In this document: one piece after another, positions 9,291 through 21,920 of the stretch | How the letters are laid out: each line of letters begins with the position of its first letter | How positions within the stretch are numbered: the stretch's first letter is position 1 | Source: Rusavskia elegans | Taxonomy: Eukaryota > Ascomycota > Lecanoromycetes > Teloschistales > Teloschistaceae | Assembly (NCBI GenBank): GCA_011316305.1 | Contig: SAUG01000117.1 | Span: 124,001-188,000 of the forward strand | Length of the DNA: 64,000 nucleotides | Reading direction: 5' to 3' | Notes under the pieces: model-generated | Database searches by the model: none | What the model saw: only the letters and a program-made list of their open reading frames with translations | Told to the model about the DNA's origin: nothing | Position numbers and translations under genes: made by a program

Positions 9291-11372
9291 TCAGCCTCGT
9301 CCTCCGGGGCAATGTGGCGATGGCATCTCGCTCGTCGGGTCATCGATAGGCTTCTTGATGGTGTAAATTCGTTGTATGCGTTCAATTTGCTTCAGTATCC
9401 AGTCCTGCTGTCCGTCACGCAGAGAGATTGCTCTTGCTGCAATTTTCAGTGGCTCGATGATAAACCACCCACCGAGTCCGGCAGCAGACTTGCGATAATC
9501 GGATGATGGCTTATTGATCCCGTCGTCTGGGTACCGGACCTCACTTCGATCACTCGGTCCTCCGAAAGTTTTGGTGCCCAGGTTGAACGGTACGCTGCCG
9601 CAGATGTCGTCGATTAGTTCTTGCACTTTGTTGATGGCAGTCACTATTCTGTACGCGAAGGCGCTCAGGGGTGGGGGGTTGAGCATGCCCAGTGATTGCA
9701 GCGTGAGGTATTGGATCATCAACATGGTACCACGGTAGGAGTTCCAGATGTGGGCGACCCAGATATCATGGTAGATGTCAACCCGACGGTTGTAGACAAA
9801 CAACTTCGACTCCTGGCTTGGGAGACTGTCGAACGTGTGGGATGGCCTCCAATGCCAATCATTCGGTACAGTGTCCGGCCACGTAGACAGCTGAGCTTCG
9901 ACATCGGCTGCGTAGTCCAGAATGCTCATCAGCTGCTCTTGCGAAGGAAATTGTTTCATGTTCTTAAGGATGGGATAGGCATATGCTGTGAGGTCGCTGA
10001 GCCTAGCCGAGAGCGAGGTCAGGCGACTGGCTGCGTTTTCAAAGGCATCTGGTCGCAATGAGTCTAGATCCGCCGATGTCTTTTCAAATGGTGATGCTGT
10101 CTGTATACAGTGATCGACCTGTGTCAAGTTCAGTCGCATGACTAGTTTTCTCACAGGTTGTATGAAGCTGGCCGCCAATGTCGGCTACTTACCACCTGTG
10201 TCTGAACCGCCAGCAATAGACGAGCGGATATTTCCGATTTCCCATTCTCCTTCCCGCGATGCTTGACCAAAGCGACGGCTCCGGTGTCATGAACGCCGGA
10301 AATGTCTTTGGTCTCTGCAGTTGCGAGCACGCGCTACAAGAAATGTCAGTACAGAAACACTGGTCCAATGACAAAGCCTGGGGTAGCAACGCGTATGACA
10401 AGCAGGCATGTATGAAGCATACATTGATCTCATCAATTTTTTGGGTGTACGCCGACAAATTACAATTGTCTTCGAAACATTGAGGGCACGCCATTGTTAC
10501 TGAGGAAGCAGAAAGTGGTTGTTCGTCGTATGATGAGGGAATAGTAATGACAGAGAGGGGGGTATTAAGATATACATACTTCGTAGAAGCTTAGTAGAAG
10601 TACCGCCATCAAGGTCTCGTCTTTGATTGATTCGACAGGATCTCGGATAGCCCTACTAGTCTTGACGAGGGCCCTTCCAAAGAAAGAATGGGAAAGCTGG
10701 CGATAGTGCGCTGTACTGGGAGAGCCGCTTTCGATTGCCAATGCCATGGCCGTAGTGGCCAGTGACAGCAGCGAATCATGCCGAGCGTTTTGATAAAGTG
10801 GGAGTAGGCAATCCAGATAACCACGTCTAGAGTAAGGATGGCGGGGGATCAAGACGTAATTCAGGAAGAAACAATTGACCGCCTGCTCTTCGGGCGCGTC
10901 GTGAAAGGATTTTGGAAGTGACAGTGGAAGGAAATATCCCGAATGGGTTGGGCTTGCGATGTGGGAGGAGCTAGTGCAGAACGTCCCAACGGGGCGCTGA
11001 CCATCGGAACGGCCTGCCACAACCGCTGTCACGGGCCTTTCCGCTGCAGTCGCTGTTGCTCTGACATTCCGTGGGTCGGGTTTATTTCTGCGTTGCGCTT
11101 TGCGAGTGACGAACTCTGTTTGATCTCGTAGCACAAGGTCGAAAAGATGGGCATAGCCGGGGCAAATGCGATCAGTGTTCGTGCATTGAGTACATGCTGG
11201 TCGCTGTTCGTCACACTATGAAATGCAGTAAGCCTCCAACATAAGACGAGTGTATAGTGTTGGAGAAACGGCTGGCCAATGTATAGCCTAGGGTGGAAGA
11301 GTTGGTGATTACCTTAATCTTCCTCTTCCGGCAATTCTTGCAGCCTGTGCTTGGCTTTCCACCATAAACCAT
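9291..11372 (-). CDS. Zn(2)Cys(6) fungal transcription factor, 554 aa
   Basis: Four exons on the minus strand: 11372-11313, 11215-10580, 10333-10193 and 10118-9291. Joined, they give 554 residues. The first intron splits the zinc cluster between CRKRKIK and CDEQRP. The complete motif is C-x2-C-x6-C-x6-C-x2-C-x6-C at about residues 11-38, the binuclear zinc cluster that binds CGG half-sites as a dimer. A middle region follows with the usual fungal-specific landmarks (LLLSFYE, then GAVALVKHRG, then ARLLLAVQTQV) and a helical C-terminal domain ending in a Gly/Pro tail. The second intron (246 nt) is unusually long. Its ends are supported by frame and by the expected spacing of the conserved blocks. 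The target genes are not evident from the sequence. Confidence 0.9.
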
Positions 11373-12957
11373 TGTGGGATTATGTGGCGACCCAGCGTTA
11401 GAGGATGCGATACTTAACGGCAGGAGCGAACGGCGAACAGATGTTCGTGATCAACGGAGAATTTCGACTTTCAATTACGACGGGCCCCGGTGCTATTTCA
11501 ACCAATCCAGCCGATGGACTTGGCGTTTCAGAGCTATCTTCTGTATTGCGACCTTCCTGTTCGAGCAACAATGTGTAAGATGGTTGCGGCGTGGATTGAG
11601 GATGACAAGCCCTCAGCCTTTCAACCGGGCGTATTGTCGCTTTTCGCCGATGCAGCAGCATGTAAAAGTAATGAATGCACGGCCCCTGGATCGCAAGACT
11701 TACTCCTTACAGGTTCGAGGTTCTTAGCTGCAGATCCCCTCACTGTCTGGCAAGCACCCTTGAGGTCAGCCAGATGTCCCTTCGCCTAAGATCTCCAATC
11801 CAGGGGCCACACAGCGGAACGGGTTCCGCGGCGACCATCTAAGCCGTGGCAAGTTCCCCCGAAGGCTGCCAAAGAACTTGTTCCATTTTGAATTCTCGTC
11901 CTCTTTGGCAGTAAAAATATGATGAATTCGCATGTCGAGAGGATGTGACGAGTCGATGAGAGAATGAGAACTTGGGGTCTGTAGGCATGTGGGGCGAGTG
12001 GACGCGGCGTGGGTGACTGCGTTTGGTGCCTTCCTTGTGCTTCCACCCATTACGACCATCTTATCTCATGGCCAACGCACCCGTTCAGCTGTTGCAGCTG
12101 AGAGACAGACCTTCGCACAGGACAGAAGGATTATGGTTGTCGTGTCATCGTATGTAGTCCATTCCAAAGATAGAAACATCTGCACGGACCAGCATGAAAT
12201 GCCAAGCCGCACGTGTTTTGGGTCGGCTGTCGGCGTCTGACTATCCCGTCGGCTGCGATTAAGACGTGTTCGGTCCACGTCCATCCAGCTGTTTGAGGCT
12301 GCAACCAGCGCCCTGGGTTTTCCCATAGCTCAACATCGTCACCGCAGGCACCGCAGGAGCCTCACGGAATGACGCGAAGTCGTCTTCGGACATGCATCTC
12401 TGCTTCGTTCTCTGATGTGCCATTGGGTAATCCATAATGGCTGAGCCGCGTTAGTCCCATCTGACAACCGACAGATCTGCCATCTCCGGCTAAAGGCCGT
12501 AAGATCTCTTCGTAACTCGGCCGTCTCCGTACTCGCAATGCTCTTCTCCCAACAGATCCCAGTATCAACTGTTATGTTGGTTGCTGATCTACGGATCAAA
12601 ATACTCCGGTACAAGCCCGCTACTCTTTGCTTGTAGGCCCATCTTGCGCGCTGAGGCTTGGATCCTCCAGAATCTTATCTGACTTCGTACGACAGACTGC
12701 TTTCGTTGTCATGATGATATGGAGCCCAGTCTTAGCTTCAATGCGAAGCTGTCGAGCGAGAACCTATATAGCTTCTGGCCCTGACCGGTCTTTCTCATTC
12801 TATCCAACAAGCGAAGACAGCCCACATCATCAAGTTCCTCATCGTTCGGCATCCTGATCTCAGCCTCTCCCGCCTCTCCCCTTTCATACAGTCATCGGCC
12901 CACAAGATATACCCTTGCCTTCCCCACTTCTTCAAGTCTACATCATCATCAGCCGCA
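11373..12957. other. Intergenic between divergent genes
   Basis: About 1.6 kb between the divergently transcribed zinc-cluster factor and the RTA1-like gene. Short frames on both strands (for example near 11400-11580 plus) have no splice support. It probably holds the promoters of both genes. Confidence 0.4.
12764..12772 (+). promoter_or_regulatory. TATA-like element upstream of the RTA1-like gene
   Basis: CTATATAGC lies about 190 bases before the ATG at 12958. A long pyrimidine-rich leader (TCTCCCGCCTCTCCCC) between the two is typical of fungal 5' leaders. The distance allows a leader of about 150 bases. Confidence 0.35.
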
Positions 12958-14053
12958 ATGTCAGGACCGTACGATGAATGTGTGGATGTGACCGACTTCT
13001 GCGTTGTGGAGGCGACCACCTACGGCTATCGCCCCAGCCTCGGGGCCTCCAGCTTCTTCATTGCCATCTTTGCCGCCTGCATGGGTATCCAATTTTTCCA
13101 AGGTATCAGATGGCGGACCTGGTTCTACATGTCAGCAATGACACTCGGCTGTCTTGGCGAGGTTGTCGGTAAGCTTGTCGCAACCGTCCTCCACAACGCC
13201 AAGAAGACTTACGGGTGTCAGGTTATGCTGGAAGAGTGATTATGCATGGCAATCCCTGGGATGAGATAGGCTTTCAGATGCAAATCTGTTGTTTGATCAT
13301 TGCACCAGTCAGTCTGCACCTTCCTACTTCTTTTCGTCAGTTGAATCGTCTCCTGCTAACACGATCTCACAGTCCTTCTTCGCTGCTGCCATTTACCTCA
13401 CACTCAAACATCTCGTCTTGACCTTCGGCCCCGAGCATTCCCGACTCCCACCCAAATGGTACACCTGGATTTTCATCGGCTGCGACCTTTTCTCCCTCAT
13501 GTTGCAGGGCGCTGGCGGAGGTGTTGCAGCATCCGCTTCTGATCAATCGACACAGGACATCGGTTCACACCTCATGCTCGCCGGTATCGTGTGGCAGGTC
13601 TTCACCCTGATCGTCTTTGCTGCACTTGCGGGCGACTTTGTCTTGCGCGTCAGCCGAGCACGTTCCAATCTCACCCTCACCGCATCCGATCTCCTCAAGG
13701 ATACGAAGTTCCGTCTGTTCTCTTTCGGACTCCTGATCGCGTACCTTACTGTCACAATTCGATGCATCTATCGTATCGCAGAGCTTGCGGGCGGCTGGGG
13801 GAACGAGATCATGCAGAATGAGGCCGAATTCATTGTGCTTGAGGGAGTGTAAGCATACCCGCACTGGTTTACAGTCCGAATATTGATGCTGACTCAACTT
13901 GTTAGTGTCATCGTTATCGCTGTTATCTGTCAGACGGCATTCCACCCTGGCTACTGCTTCCCGCAGATGCGGTTGCAGAATCTTGTTGGGCCGAAGGGCA
14001 TCATGGGCGACAAAGATGTCTCCGACCCCGAGATGACGCATACGAGCGTTTGA
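12958..14053 (+). CDS. RTA1-like seven-helix membrane protein, 306 aa
   Basis: Four exons: 12958-13168, 13222-13307, 13373-13848 and 13906-14053. Introns are 53-65 nt with clear acceptors. The second intron has a GTCAGT donor and a CTAAC branch point. The product starts MSGPYDECVDVTDFCVVEAT and has about seven hydrophobic helices. It shows the hallmark block of the RTA1/RTM1 family: GYAGR followed by NPWDEIGFQMQ at the first splice junction, and later IRCIYRIAELAGGWG and HPGYCFPQ. Family members are plasma-membrane or vacuolar proteins linked to sphingolipid/phospholipid translocation and resistance to toxic compounds such as 7-aminocholesterol. The length matches the family. The substrate cannot be read from sequence. 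Confidence 0.93.
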
Positions 14054-15130
14054 GTACGGCGAATCTACGGTTGGGGGACATCGAAGAACGAGACTGGTTT
14101 GGGATATGGAAGAACAAAAATGGTTAAGGAACATAAGAAAACGAGAGATGCATTGCGACCGGTGTTGTGGGTCTTGATGTTTGCTTATGTGATTGCCCTG
14201 GACAGCGATGTAGAGGAATACCCGATTGTATCTCGCGATATCATCATCAATGCATATTCATTTCAGACTTGCCTTTCCATGCCTGACACTAAATCAGACA
14301 CCCGCGCAAGTACCTTACAACCACGTGCTACATATCGGTGAAGACTGACGTATTTCCGGCGACTGTCCTTGGTCGGCGCCGTCAAGCAATCCCACAGCAT
14401 CCAGCGTACCTTATTGTCTCTCATGCGCATACTTAACCCGTCCATTAAATCTCAATTCGATACATTACTAACGACTTCCGGAGAACCGACCCTCATCCCT
14501 TTTCAAGCCCACTTACAACGCGGACGCCACACCCTGCCGAAGCTTTGCTCGGACATCAACAATAACCAATGCAACTTATGGATACTGGAACTTCTGGCAC
14601 GGCAGGCATCATCCTCCCCCTTCTCCCTCGACTTGCGGGATCTAACCCTGATAGATGACGCTGTGGGGTGGACACAGATGGTATAAACATTGTCTTTATT
14701 GACGAGGGGGACTTGTATGAGTTAGTGAGTGCGATATCTGCATGGCGGGCGTGTGCGGATTTGCTTTTGTCCATGATGCGGATGAGGTGGAGGGTGTGAT
14801 GTAGGGGGTTTGTGGGTATGTGAGACGATGGTTCTAAGGATGGTTGGAGGTTTTGCGGGGGGGGCAGTGGTGTGATGTGATGGATTGGATTGGGGGTGTT
14901 GATGGAGATGGTGGGGAGGGGAGGGGAGAGGAGGGGTGGGGAATGGGGATCTGATATTGGGATATCGATTGTATGAAACCTTGATGTCGATGTGCTGCGA
15001 AGGCTGGGTCGATCGGATCCATGGGTCGACTGAGGTGATCGTACTCCTACTCTCTAGTCTACCTGTTTTGGTCACCTCATGCGAGTCGGGTTATCTCCAC
15101 TGACACGACCAGGGATTTACGGCGCTGTAT
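14054..15130. other. Intergenic
   Basis: No supported gene. A G-rich stretch at 14800-14940 opens artificial Pro-rich frames on the minus strand. Confidence 0.4.
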
Positions 15131-15135
15131 CTGAC

Positions 15136-15361
15136 CTCGCAGCGAGCAGAAAAACCCGGACACTAAGCCTATAGTCTTATGCATTGGTAGGGCATACGAT
15201 TTGGCTCGTAGTCGTGATTTCGATTGCCCAATCCGGCATTCGATTTAGCTGGCAGTCGTGGTATCGAGTAGCCAATCCAGGATTTGATTTGGCTGGCAGT
15301 CATGGTTTCGAGTGCCCAATCCGTCAAGTCGAAGTGTCCGAACGATTCTGCTCGCCACGAG
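15136..15361 (+). mobile_element. MITE-like element, copy 1 (226 bp, 5 bp target duplication)
   Basis: The ends are imperfect inverted repeats of about 30 bp: left CTCGCAGCGAGCAGAA... and right, read inward, CTCGTGGCGAGCAGAA..., both continuing to CGGACACT. The element is flanked directly by CTGAC at 15131-15135 and 15362-15366, a 5 bp target-site duplication. The inside is three tandem, diverged units of about 45 bp (each containing a GCTGGCAGTCGTGG-like core and ending near CCAATCC). There is no coding capacity. A second copy lies inverted at 27865-28044 with only two internal units and its own duplication. Confidence 0.88.
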
Positions 15362-15366
15362 CTGAC

Positions 15367-16077
15367 CTTATTGCCGCCGTGCATGGAGTTTGTAAGATAG
15401 TACGGTTAGGAATGGTGAGGTCTACATCTCTGCCGCTTTTTTGTCTTCGCTACAACTGCTTTGGTGAGACTTTTCCTATAGACACATTCGTGATGGAGTG
15501 GGTACTCTGGAATTTGTGACTGCTGAGTCAAAGTGTGCGTGTTTGAGAAAGGGAAAATCGATATATGTGCAATATATACCATTCGACAGTGAGTTAAATT
15601 TCTCTTTAGCAATGTTGGAGTTTATAGGGCCTGGGCCGCTGGGTAGGGAGGGGGTGGTTGTTTTGTTGAGGCCGGTAGGCCAGATATGTGTCTAGTCAGT
15701 ATGTATTAGGTTTGGATATGCAGCCAGATGTACCCCGATTGCGAATTTCGTTCTAAAAATCCTAGAAACCTTAGAAAAAATCTAAAGGTTTTTTTTATGA
15801 TCCTGCCATCGGGAACTCCGACTAGTTTTAAATTTGATCTCGTCAGCGTTGATGCGATTTTGCTTGCTTGTTTAGAATTATTTGACTTGTACGCAGGAGA
15901 GATTGTGGGAACAGGAATATTGGTTATAGGTTTAGGTAGTATGAGGATTCGCTAACGTCTTCCTTGGATGTGTATACGAGCTTCAATGAAAACAAACAAT
16001 ATAAATATTCATCGAAGTTCGACGTTTTGCTCTTCGCAACGACATGTGTGGAAGTATAAGCCGAGAGCTAATCTACC
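15367..16077. other. Intergenic
   Basis: AT-richer than its surroundings. It contains T-rich runs (15790-15800) but no supported gene. Confidence 0.4.
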
Positions 16078-17747
16078 CTAAGGTTCCCCAGACGTAGTTT
16101 TTAATGGCTCGTCAATGTGTCCCGTCCTCATCGGGCCCATATAACCCGGTTCCACAAAGCAATAGTGAGAGGCCCGGGCGAAATCCTGGCCCAGATCGTA
16201 CCGGTTAATGTCGTACCCAAAACCCTTTTCGGTCGGGCAGTCCGATTCCAAATACTTGAGACTTGCTCCGTCCGATTGGACATAACCGTAATTGTATGTG
16301 CATATCTTCAGCTGGGATAGACAATCGAAGTTCATCTCACCGTTCTCGAAGCTGATCCCAACAGAGCCCCAATTTGGCTTCTGCCGGCACCGCGCAGCTC
16401 CCACGAGAAGCTGCTCAGGTGTGGTGAGAGTGTGACCGTTTGGGTTCCCGAAGTAGCCCCAGAACTTGTCGTATGGATCGTTTTGGAAATTACTTTCCTG
16501 CACCATTGTGAAGCCTTGGTTGTTCGGGATGTCATGCCACATCTTCCCGTGACATTGCTTGGTGACCGGATCTACCGCGGGGCAGCCATAATCCATGTTG
16601 AGGGCGCCGAGCTGACCGCTCAAGAGTGCGTCGACGTTGGTGTTAGGGGCAACAACGCCGTACCAGCCTGCGCTGGATAAGGCAACCGAAACGATGTAAG
16701 TTGTTAGTGCTGACTCAAGACCAGCAGTCGCGTTCTCGATCCTTGGGGGGAACTCTGCGCTGAAAGCGCCGGTATTGGCCATCGCTAGGAACTCTGCCTC
16801 ATTGTTGATGACTTCATAGAGCGCAGGTCCGAGTCTGTTCTTGAATGCGTCTTTGAAATCACTCAAGTCGGACTGCAGTTTGCCGATGTTGACCAAGTTT
16901 GACTCGGCCGAACCATCGGTGGCGAATATACGACCATAAACGGTAGAACTTGCGGTCAAAAGTGCCCGACCCGGCGCTTCGAGGGTCTTGACCGTTCGAG
17001 CTGCAGTGGAGAGAATGTTCCCTCCCGCAGAGATACCTGGTATGAATGCCAAGCCTGCAAGGAGTGCGTTAATCATCACAGATTTCAACGCGTCCTGCTT
17101 GGCTTCAGGAGCAGGTGCTGCAGTAGTGATTATTTCTGTAACTTTACCAGACGTGGCTGAAAAGGCGAATTCCGAGGCGTCGTGCCAGGTGTTGAAGAAG
17201 ACGTTCATTGCTGCCAAGCAAAACAGTTAGCAAACTCTTAGAGGATAGTTCCCAACCGCGGATCAACCATACCAACGATATTCGTCGCCGCAAAATATGC
17301 CTGCCGTCTCTCCAGATCGGTGATAGGTTCCTTCCCAGGGCCCAGTTCACTGTATCTTAGTAGATCGGTCCTGGTAGCTATTTCGGCTCCGCAAGCTGCC
17401 CTGGATATCTGGGAACATACGACACCCATTTCGTGGAGTCTGATGAAGCAGTCTCCGAATCCTTCCAGAATACCCTGCGTCCCACACACCCGCCCTTTGG
17501 GTCCCTGCATCCATGCCGTGACGTATTTATCCATCTCCATTTCAACCCAGCAATCAGGGTCCTTAGCTACCCAGCAATTTTTACCTGACGGGGTGAGGCG
17601 GTCAGTTCTGCGCAATCTGTCATCCGAATTGTCCTGAATGTCCGGAAGTGCCAAAGGTGCCGTCTGGGCAAGTGCCAGAGGTGACGCCTGGGAAACCCGC
17701 AAGCAGGCAAGAGAAGCCAAGACTATGGCAGCGCTGGGAAGAACCAT
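16078..17747 (-). CDS. Secreted protein of unknown function, 535 aa
   Basis: Two exons on the minus strand, 17747-17273 and 17210-16078, joined across a 62 nt intron (GTATGG donor, TTGGCAG acceptor) that keeps frame (TNIVA|MNVFFNTW). I chose the ATG at 17747 because it directly starts a signal peptide (MVLPSAAIVLASLACLRVSQAS); an in-frame ATG 54 bases upstream would precede it with a polar stretch. The mature protein has a Cys-rich N-terminal part (NCWVAKDPDCW, CGTQGILEGFGDC), an Ala/Gly-rich hydrophobic middle (MINALLAGLAFIPGISAGGN) and a Cys-containing C-terminal domain (CPAVDPVTKQCHG, FDCLSQLKIC). It is probably extracellular with disulfides. I do not recognise the family. Confidence 0.83.
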
Positions 17748-19244
17748 GGTGATTGCTTGACTGATCTCTGGATAGGACGCTGGCGATAAGTAGCTTGTCA
17801 ATGGATAGCCAAATTAGATACAAAAGCCACGAATGAAGTGATGCTTCCGTCTACCGGAGGCGGCAAAAAAAAAAAAGGACGGACTGTACATGGAGGATCA
17901 TTCTTGGGGACTTCCGAGGACTTAAAAGTGATGTGCCAGATAGAATTAGGCTCCGAAGCATGTCAATGGGGCTTGCCAAGGAGACAAAAAAAGCAGAAGC
18001 TGCAAAGGGGGAAGCAATTCAGGCCGTCACGGTGCTCTGAATCCCCTCGCGAGCCGGGACGACGAAACGAAGACATTCGTTTCATGATACGTTTTTAGTC
18101 AATCACGCTCATGTTCCCGAAGGACGGGTGGTGTTGTCAAAGGCTCGAGGTCCATGAAGCACAATGCTAATAATGGCAAGGCATACCGTCAGATAACCGT
18201 ACAGAGTGGAAACTTGCGTCTCAGATTTCGGGAAGTTTCTATGGGGTGGCCATACTACACAGCCAAGTCAAACAGTACACATGTAACCTCGACGTTGAAG
18301 CGTAAAGACGAGACTTAGCCGCAACGGAATTGCGGCTATCGGCTAAAAATAGAACAGTTGATGCAATGACGTCAAGCTGAAGCCTTATAACGCCGGGTCA
18401 TCGACCTTTGGGCACAATCATGGCTCTATGAATGTTTAGCAACCTTGTCGAGTGTCCAGTCTCCTGATAAGTCCAGCAACCAGCTCCCTGATAAGATTTC
18501 GAATGCACATACAGTGCTTCTACACCCAAAACGCCAATTCGAAACGGTACCAGCCGATTAAGCGACGAAACGGCTCATTGGAGGCTCTCGTCGTCTCCAT
18601 CAACCCCCAATCGTCCACCAAACCAGACGCTGTCACTACATTTTTGATCTCTGCCAGAAAGTGGATGCATTGCTTGTGTATTGCTCGGCAGCCAGAGCCC
18701 GTCTTCTGACCAGCATTGTAACGGTAAGCGCTTACCGTTGGTTCTGCCATTGTTCGCTGTTGTCACAACTTAGCCAGTAGATACGCACTCCCAAACTCTG
18801 TATCGTTCATCGGCGTTTCTTTGCTCGCTCTTGGAAGAATTCCAGGGAAAACGCCTCATTTTCCCTCGGATACATTTTGCGAGGCATTTCTCTCGGTGCA
18901 GTAGCGATACATGCTTGCATATTTCCTGGCGCCGTTTCGCGCTTCTACTCGGCTGTTTCCAGGTATATTTAATTTGTCATTTTCTGCCGCTAGTGATTGA
19001 TCGGTTCTCCCCACGAAATATGTCCCACTGGGTCGATTCAATTTGTCCAGCGTCGCATTCTTTAGCGGCGAAATCCAGAGCCGCATGCAGGTTGTGTCTG
19101 CTCGCTTCAAGCCCTGTCAACTGCGCGGTTTTCTCATCTGATATATCTCCGAAATGTTTCGCTGCTTCACCCGGCGCATGACTGTGCATCCTTGCGGATC
19201 CCGCCTTCCTTCTCTTCCTGGACTGGATTTCTTGAAAAGCAAGC
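17748..19244. other. Intergenic between divergent secreted-protein genes
   Basis: About 1.5 kb with an A-run at 17866-17876. No coding signal is convincing. It probably contains both promoters. Confidence 0.4.
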
Positions 19245-20155
19245 ATGTTGGCAAGCTTCCTAATACTACTGGCTGTCAACTTCTTGCCTGCACAAAGGCT
19301 TGCACAGGCTGGGGTATCACCGACAACGCCGACGTCGGGCAATTTCCAGGAGATGGATAATCCATGTCAACAATATTCCCTCTGTGGATCGAAAGGCCTT
19401 CAATATTGGCGACACTTGACGAAAATACTGGCATCACCAACTCCAGCGGACAAAGACGATGATTTCGGTATCTACAAGACTTGGTATCGCTGCACGCTCG
19501 AAGATCGCGCTGGTGGTGGCCAGCAAGTAGAGCAAGACCTAATTGGACATGGTCTCTCACCCGTCGATGATTACAAAATGTGGCACGTTTCTTCTCTGCG
19601 TTCAAAAGACGGGAAAGCAGATCAGGAAACGTCGTACGAAAACATGTTCAATACCGACGACGGAATCATTATTGCAACCTATAATTGGAGACCGCTCGAT
19701 TCTCAGAAGAAACTACAGTGGTAACGGCTCCTCTCTCCAGTGCTGAAAATTCAAGGATGCTGATATGGAAACCCGCCAGGTCCGACATTGTATATCACAC
19801 TTACCGACTCAATCTAAAGCCAGGACAAAGCATGCAAAGCCTCCAAGCAGTGATTCAAGTGGATATCACCAATCCGGGGACATTCAGGGTACTCCAGTCA
19901 GCCTACAAGGCCCGAGGGCTAGATGCGACATATGACAGGCGGTGGAGAAGGTGGACGCTGGCCGACAGTCCGTGTTTCTTCTGGTTTCTGGGAACAGATA
20001 ATGTCAAAGGAACCCTTTTTCTACTCAAGGATCACGCCTCCGCCGTCGGTAGGAAAGTGATTACGGAAATATGGACTCGAGCTAACCCTAGCGTTGATAT
20101 ATGGATAAAGCTGGGTCCCTACGATCCGTCAACCGGACAAGTAGCGACGATGTGA
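19245..20155 (+). CDS. Secreted protein of unknown function, about 291 aa
   Basis: The start at 19245 begins a signal peptide (MLASFLILLAVNFLPAQRLA). The frame runs to 19720 and resumes at 19756. A GTAACG donor and TTCAAG acceptor would remove only 35 nt, which is short, but the join restores a coherent frame (KKLQW|MLIWKPARSD). Removing 38 nt from a GTGGTA donor also keeps frame. The first exon has a few Cys (NPCQQYSLCG, WYRCTLED). The second is rich in aromatic strands (YHTYRLNLKPGQSM, DSPCFFWFLGTD). The product is probably extracellular. The family is not recognised. It is divergent from the other secreted-protein gene at 16078-17747. Confidence 0.68.
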
Positions 20156-20384
20156 CCCAGGACTTCGTTACCGATGATGGCGCTGTAGAAGAATCAACCT
20201 GACTTGTATCCTCAAGTGCTATTTTTTGGACATTCTCCAACTCTTCCTTGGATCGTTCATTATATGATCTGCTCGCAAAGCTGGTTGAAATTTGATCATC
20301 TCCAGCAGCAAAAAAAAAAAAAATATGAATTCGTCTCTATGGCCACCCTCTTCCAATACATCATCCTTCAATCCTTAGTTTCAC

Positions 20385-20849
20385 CTACCGGTCGAAGAAT
20401 GGTAGCTTCCTCACTAAGCCATTTTCGTGGCAATGTGGAGAATACTGTCGTCGGAAACCGAGCGCTTCTTCCCTATTGATGCACAGATTCCATACCTCCA
20501 GTCCATCTCTATCATACAAAGCATACAACTCATCTACCATGCTGTCCCCAATGATCAAAGCTTTGCTCAGTCCCGCTGACACCTGCTCAGGTGCAGCACG
20601 TTGCACAACGGTAAAGTCGACGGGGCTGTAAATTTCTGCACGATCAGCCCCAAACCATAGGTCTTCGCCAGGTTCTAGCGCCAAGAGGTAACCATGGCGA
20701 TAGTAGAGTCTATCAGTACACCACTTGACGGCTCTTCGCTAGCTTCGATGTGCGTGTAGAAGATTGAAGTAGCGCGGTAGCGAGCTGGAGTACACAGTAT
20801 CGTCGGATATTGATGCCGCCATCTCGAGTAGGTCAAGAAAGTCCTCCAT
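20385..20849 (-). pseudogene. Family 1 copy A, interrupted by a stop
   Basis: One continuous minus-strand frame from an ATG at 20849 to a stop at 20385, broken by a TAG at 20741-20739. Around the stop the text matches the family signature: DTVY..., then HRS-stop-RRAVKWC, where other copies read AYRS..xAIxWC. The second half has DELYALYDRDGLEVWNLCINREEA and the ending VRKLPFFDR, aligning with copy C (DELWVLYYTPDQKIWRLYVDEEDA, IKSVPF). It is probably a decayed copy. An unusual intron removing the stop cannot be excluded. Confidence 0.6.
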
Positions 20850-21386
20850 GTTAGCCCTTGGCGTTCGTAGAATCCTAAGACCGTGGGGCATGCTCTTCTT
20901 GTGTTTCATAGGAAACGTAACAAGCTTCGACTTCTGCTAAATAACGGCTAGCTGACTACCAATGACAACATTACAAGGCCGTGTCAACTGTAACTAGGAT
21001 GCCCAATTAAGACTTCGTGGCAAACCGGCAACAGCAAGCCAGTAGTCACATCAAACCAGCTTATAGAGAAGTACAAGTCCAACAAGAGGATCCGTGACGT
21101 TGGTGTTCCAATGCTGATGTATCGCACCTTCATAGGAAAATCTGCATCATCCGCTATAGCTATTGTGACCGTCCTACGCACGACGATTGACTTGTCACAA
21201 ATCACCTCAAGAATAGTGACGGTCAAGAATCTCACGTGTAACCTTGCCAAAGAATCAAAGTCTATGAACGCTCTTGCGGTCTTTCTGCCAATGGTCCAAA
21301 CGTCAGGAAGAACTAGAATCCACTGATGAAAGAAATCGATATTGCTATTGGATCCCTTCAACATTACCTACATGTTCGTTCATCCG

Positions 21387-21920
21387 TCACTCATCGGCTT
21401 CATCTCTGAACGGAACACTTTTGATAGCAAGCTTATCCAGAACATCCGAATGCTCCGTATTTCGATAACTTTCCGCATCTTCCTCATCGACATACAGCCG
21501 CCAGATCTTCTGGTCCGGAGTATAGTACAAAACCCATAGCTCGTCCAGAGACTCATGCCCGCTTGCGAGGTAGGCGTGGAGGGCGAGCGACATCCCCGTG
21601 CATAGCTGGACCGTGAAAGTATGAACGGTCACTGGGAGTCTCCTCGACCGTCCGGTTATCTCAACGATATAAGTATTGATGTTGATGAGGCGTTCGTCGC
21701 TGTCCCAGCCGCGGTCCTCATCCCAGGATCTGAGGCGGTATGTCCGAAATTGTTGTTTGCACCATTCGATAGCTTCTTGCTGACTGCGGTAGACGCATTC
21801 GGTATCTTCGTAATGGTCGTATGGCCCGGAGAAGACCATGAAAAGAGGTGGTATCGCATGAGATAGGAGAGCAGTCTGAGTTTGGTATGGTCTATGGTAT
21901 ACTCGTGTAGCCCGTTGCAT
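21387..21920 (-). CDS. Family 1 copy C, 177 aa
   Basis: A single exon of 177 residues. It has the family blocks CVYRSQQEAIEWCKQQ (about residues 42-57), then a beta-rich middle (NTYIVEITGR), then DELWVLYYTPDQKIWRLYVDEEDAESY and the ending KLAIKSVPF. The N-terminal ~28 residues are less similar, and a start at the internal ATG (MVFSGPYDHYED) is possible. There is no signal peptide or membrane helix, so it is probably cytosolic. The function is unknown. It is one of four same-strand members within 6 kb. Confidence 0.66.
   Translation of the reverse strand: MQRATRVYHRPYQTQTALLSHAIPPLFMVFSGPYDHYEDTECVYRSQQEAIEWCKQQFRTYRLRSWDEDRGWDSDERLININTYIVEITGRSRRLPVTVHTFTVQLCTGMSLALHAYLASGHESLDELWVLYYTPDQKIWRLYVDEEDAESYRNTEHSDVLDKLAIKSVPFRDEADE

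Noticed and set aside
10334..10579. Possible extra exon of the zinc-cluster factor inside its long second intron (ATG GCG TGC CCT...)
   Set aside because: Joining it in the required phase meets a stop right after the acceptor, and direct joining of the flanking exons gives the expected spacing of conserved blocks.
20984..21364. Minus-strand frame of 126 codons between family 1 copies A and C
   Set aside because: I looked for the family 1 blocks and did not find them in order. It could be a very decayed member but cannot be supported.
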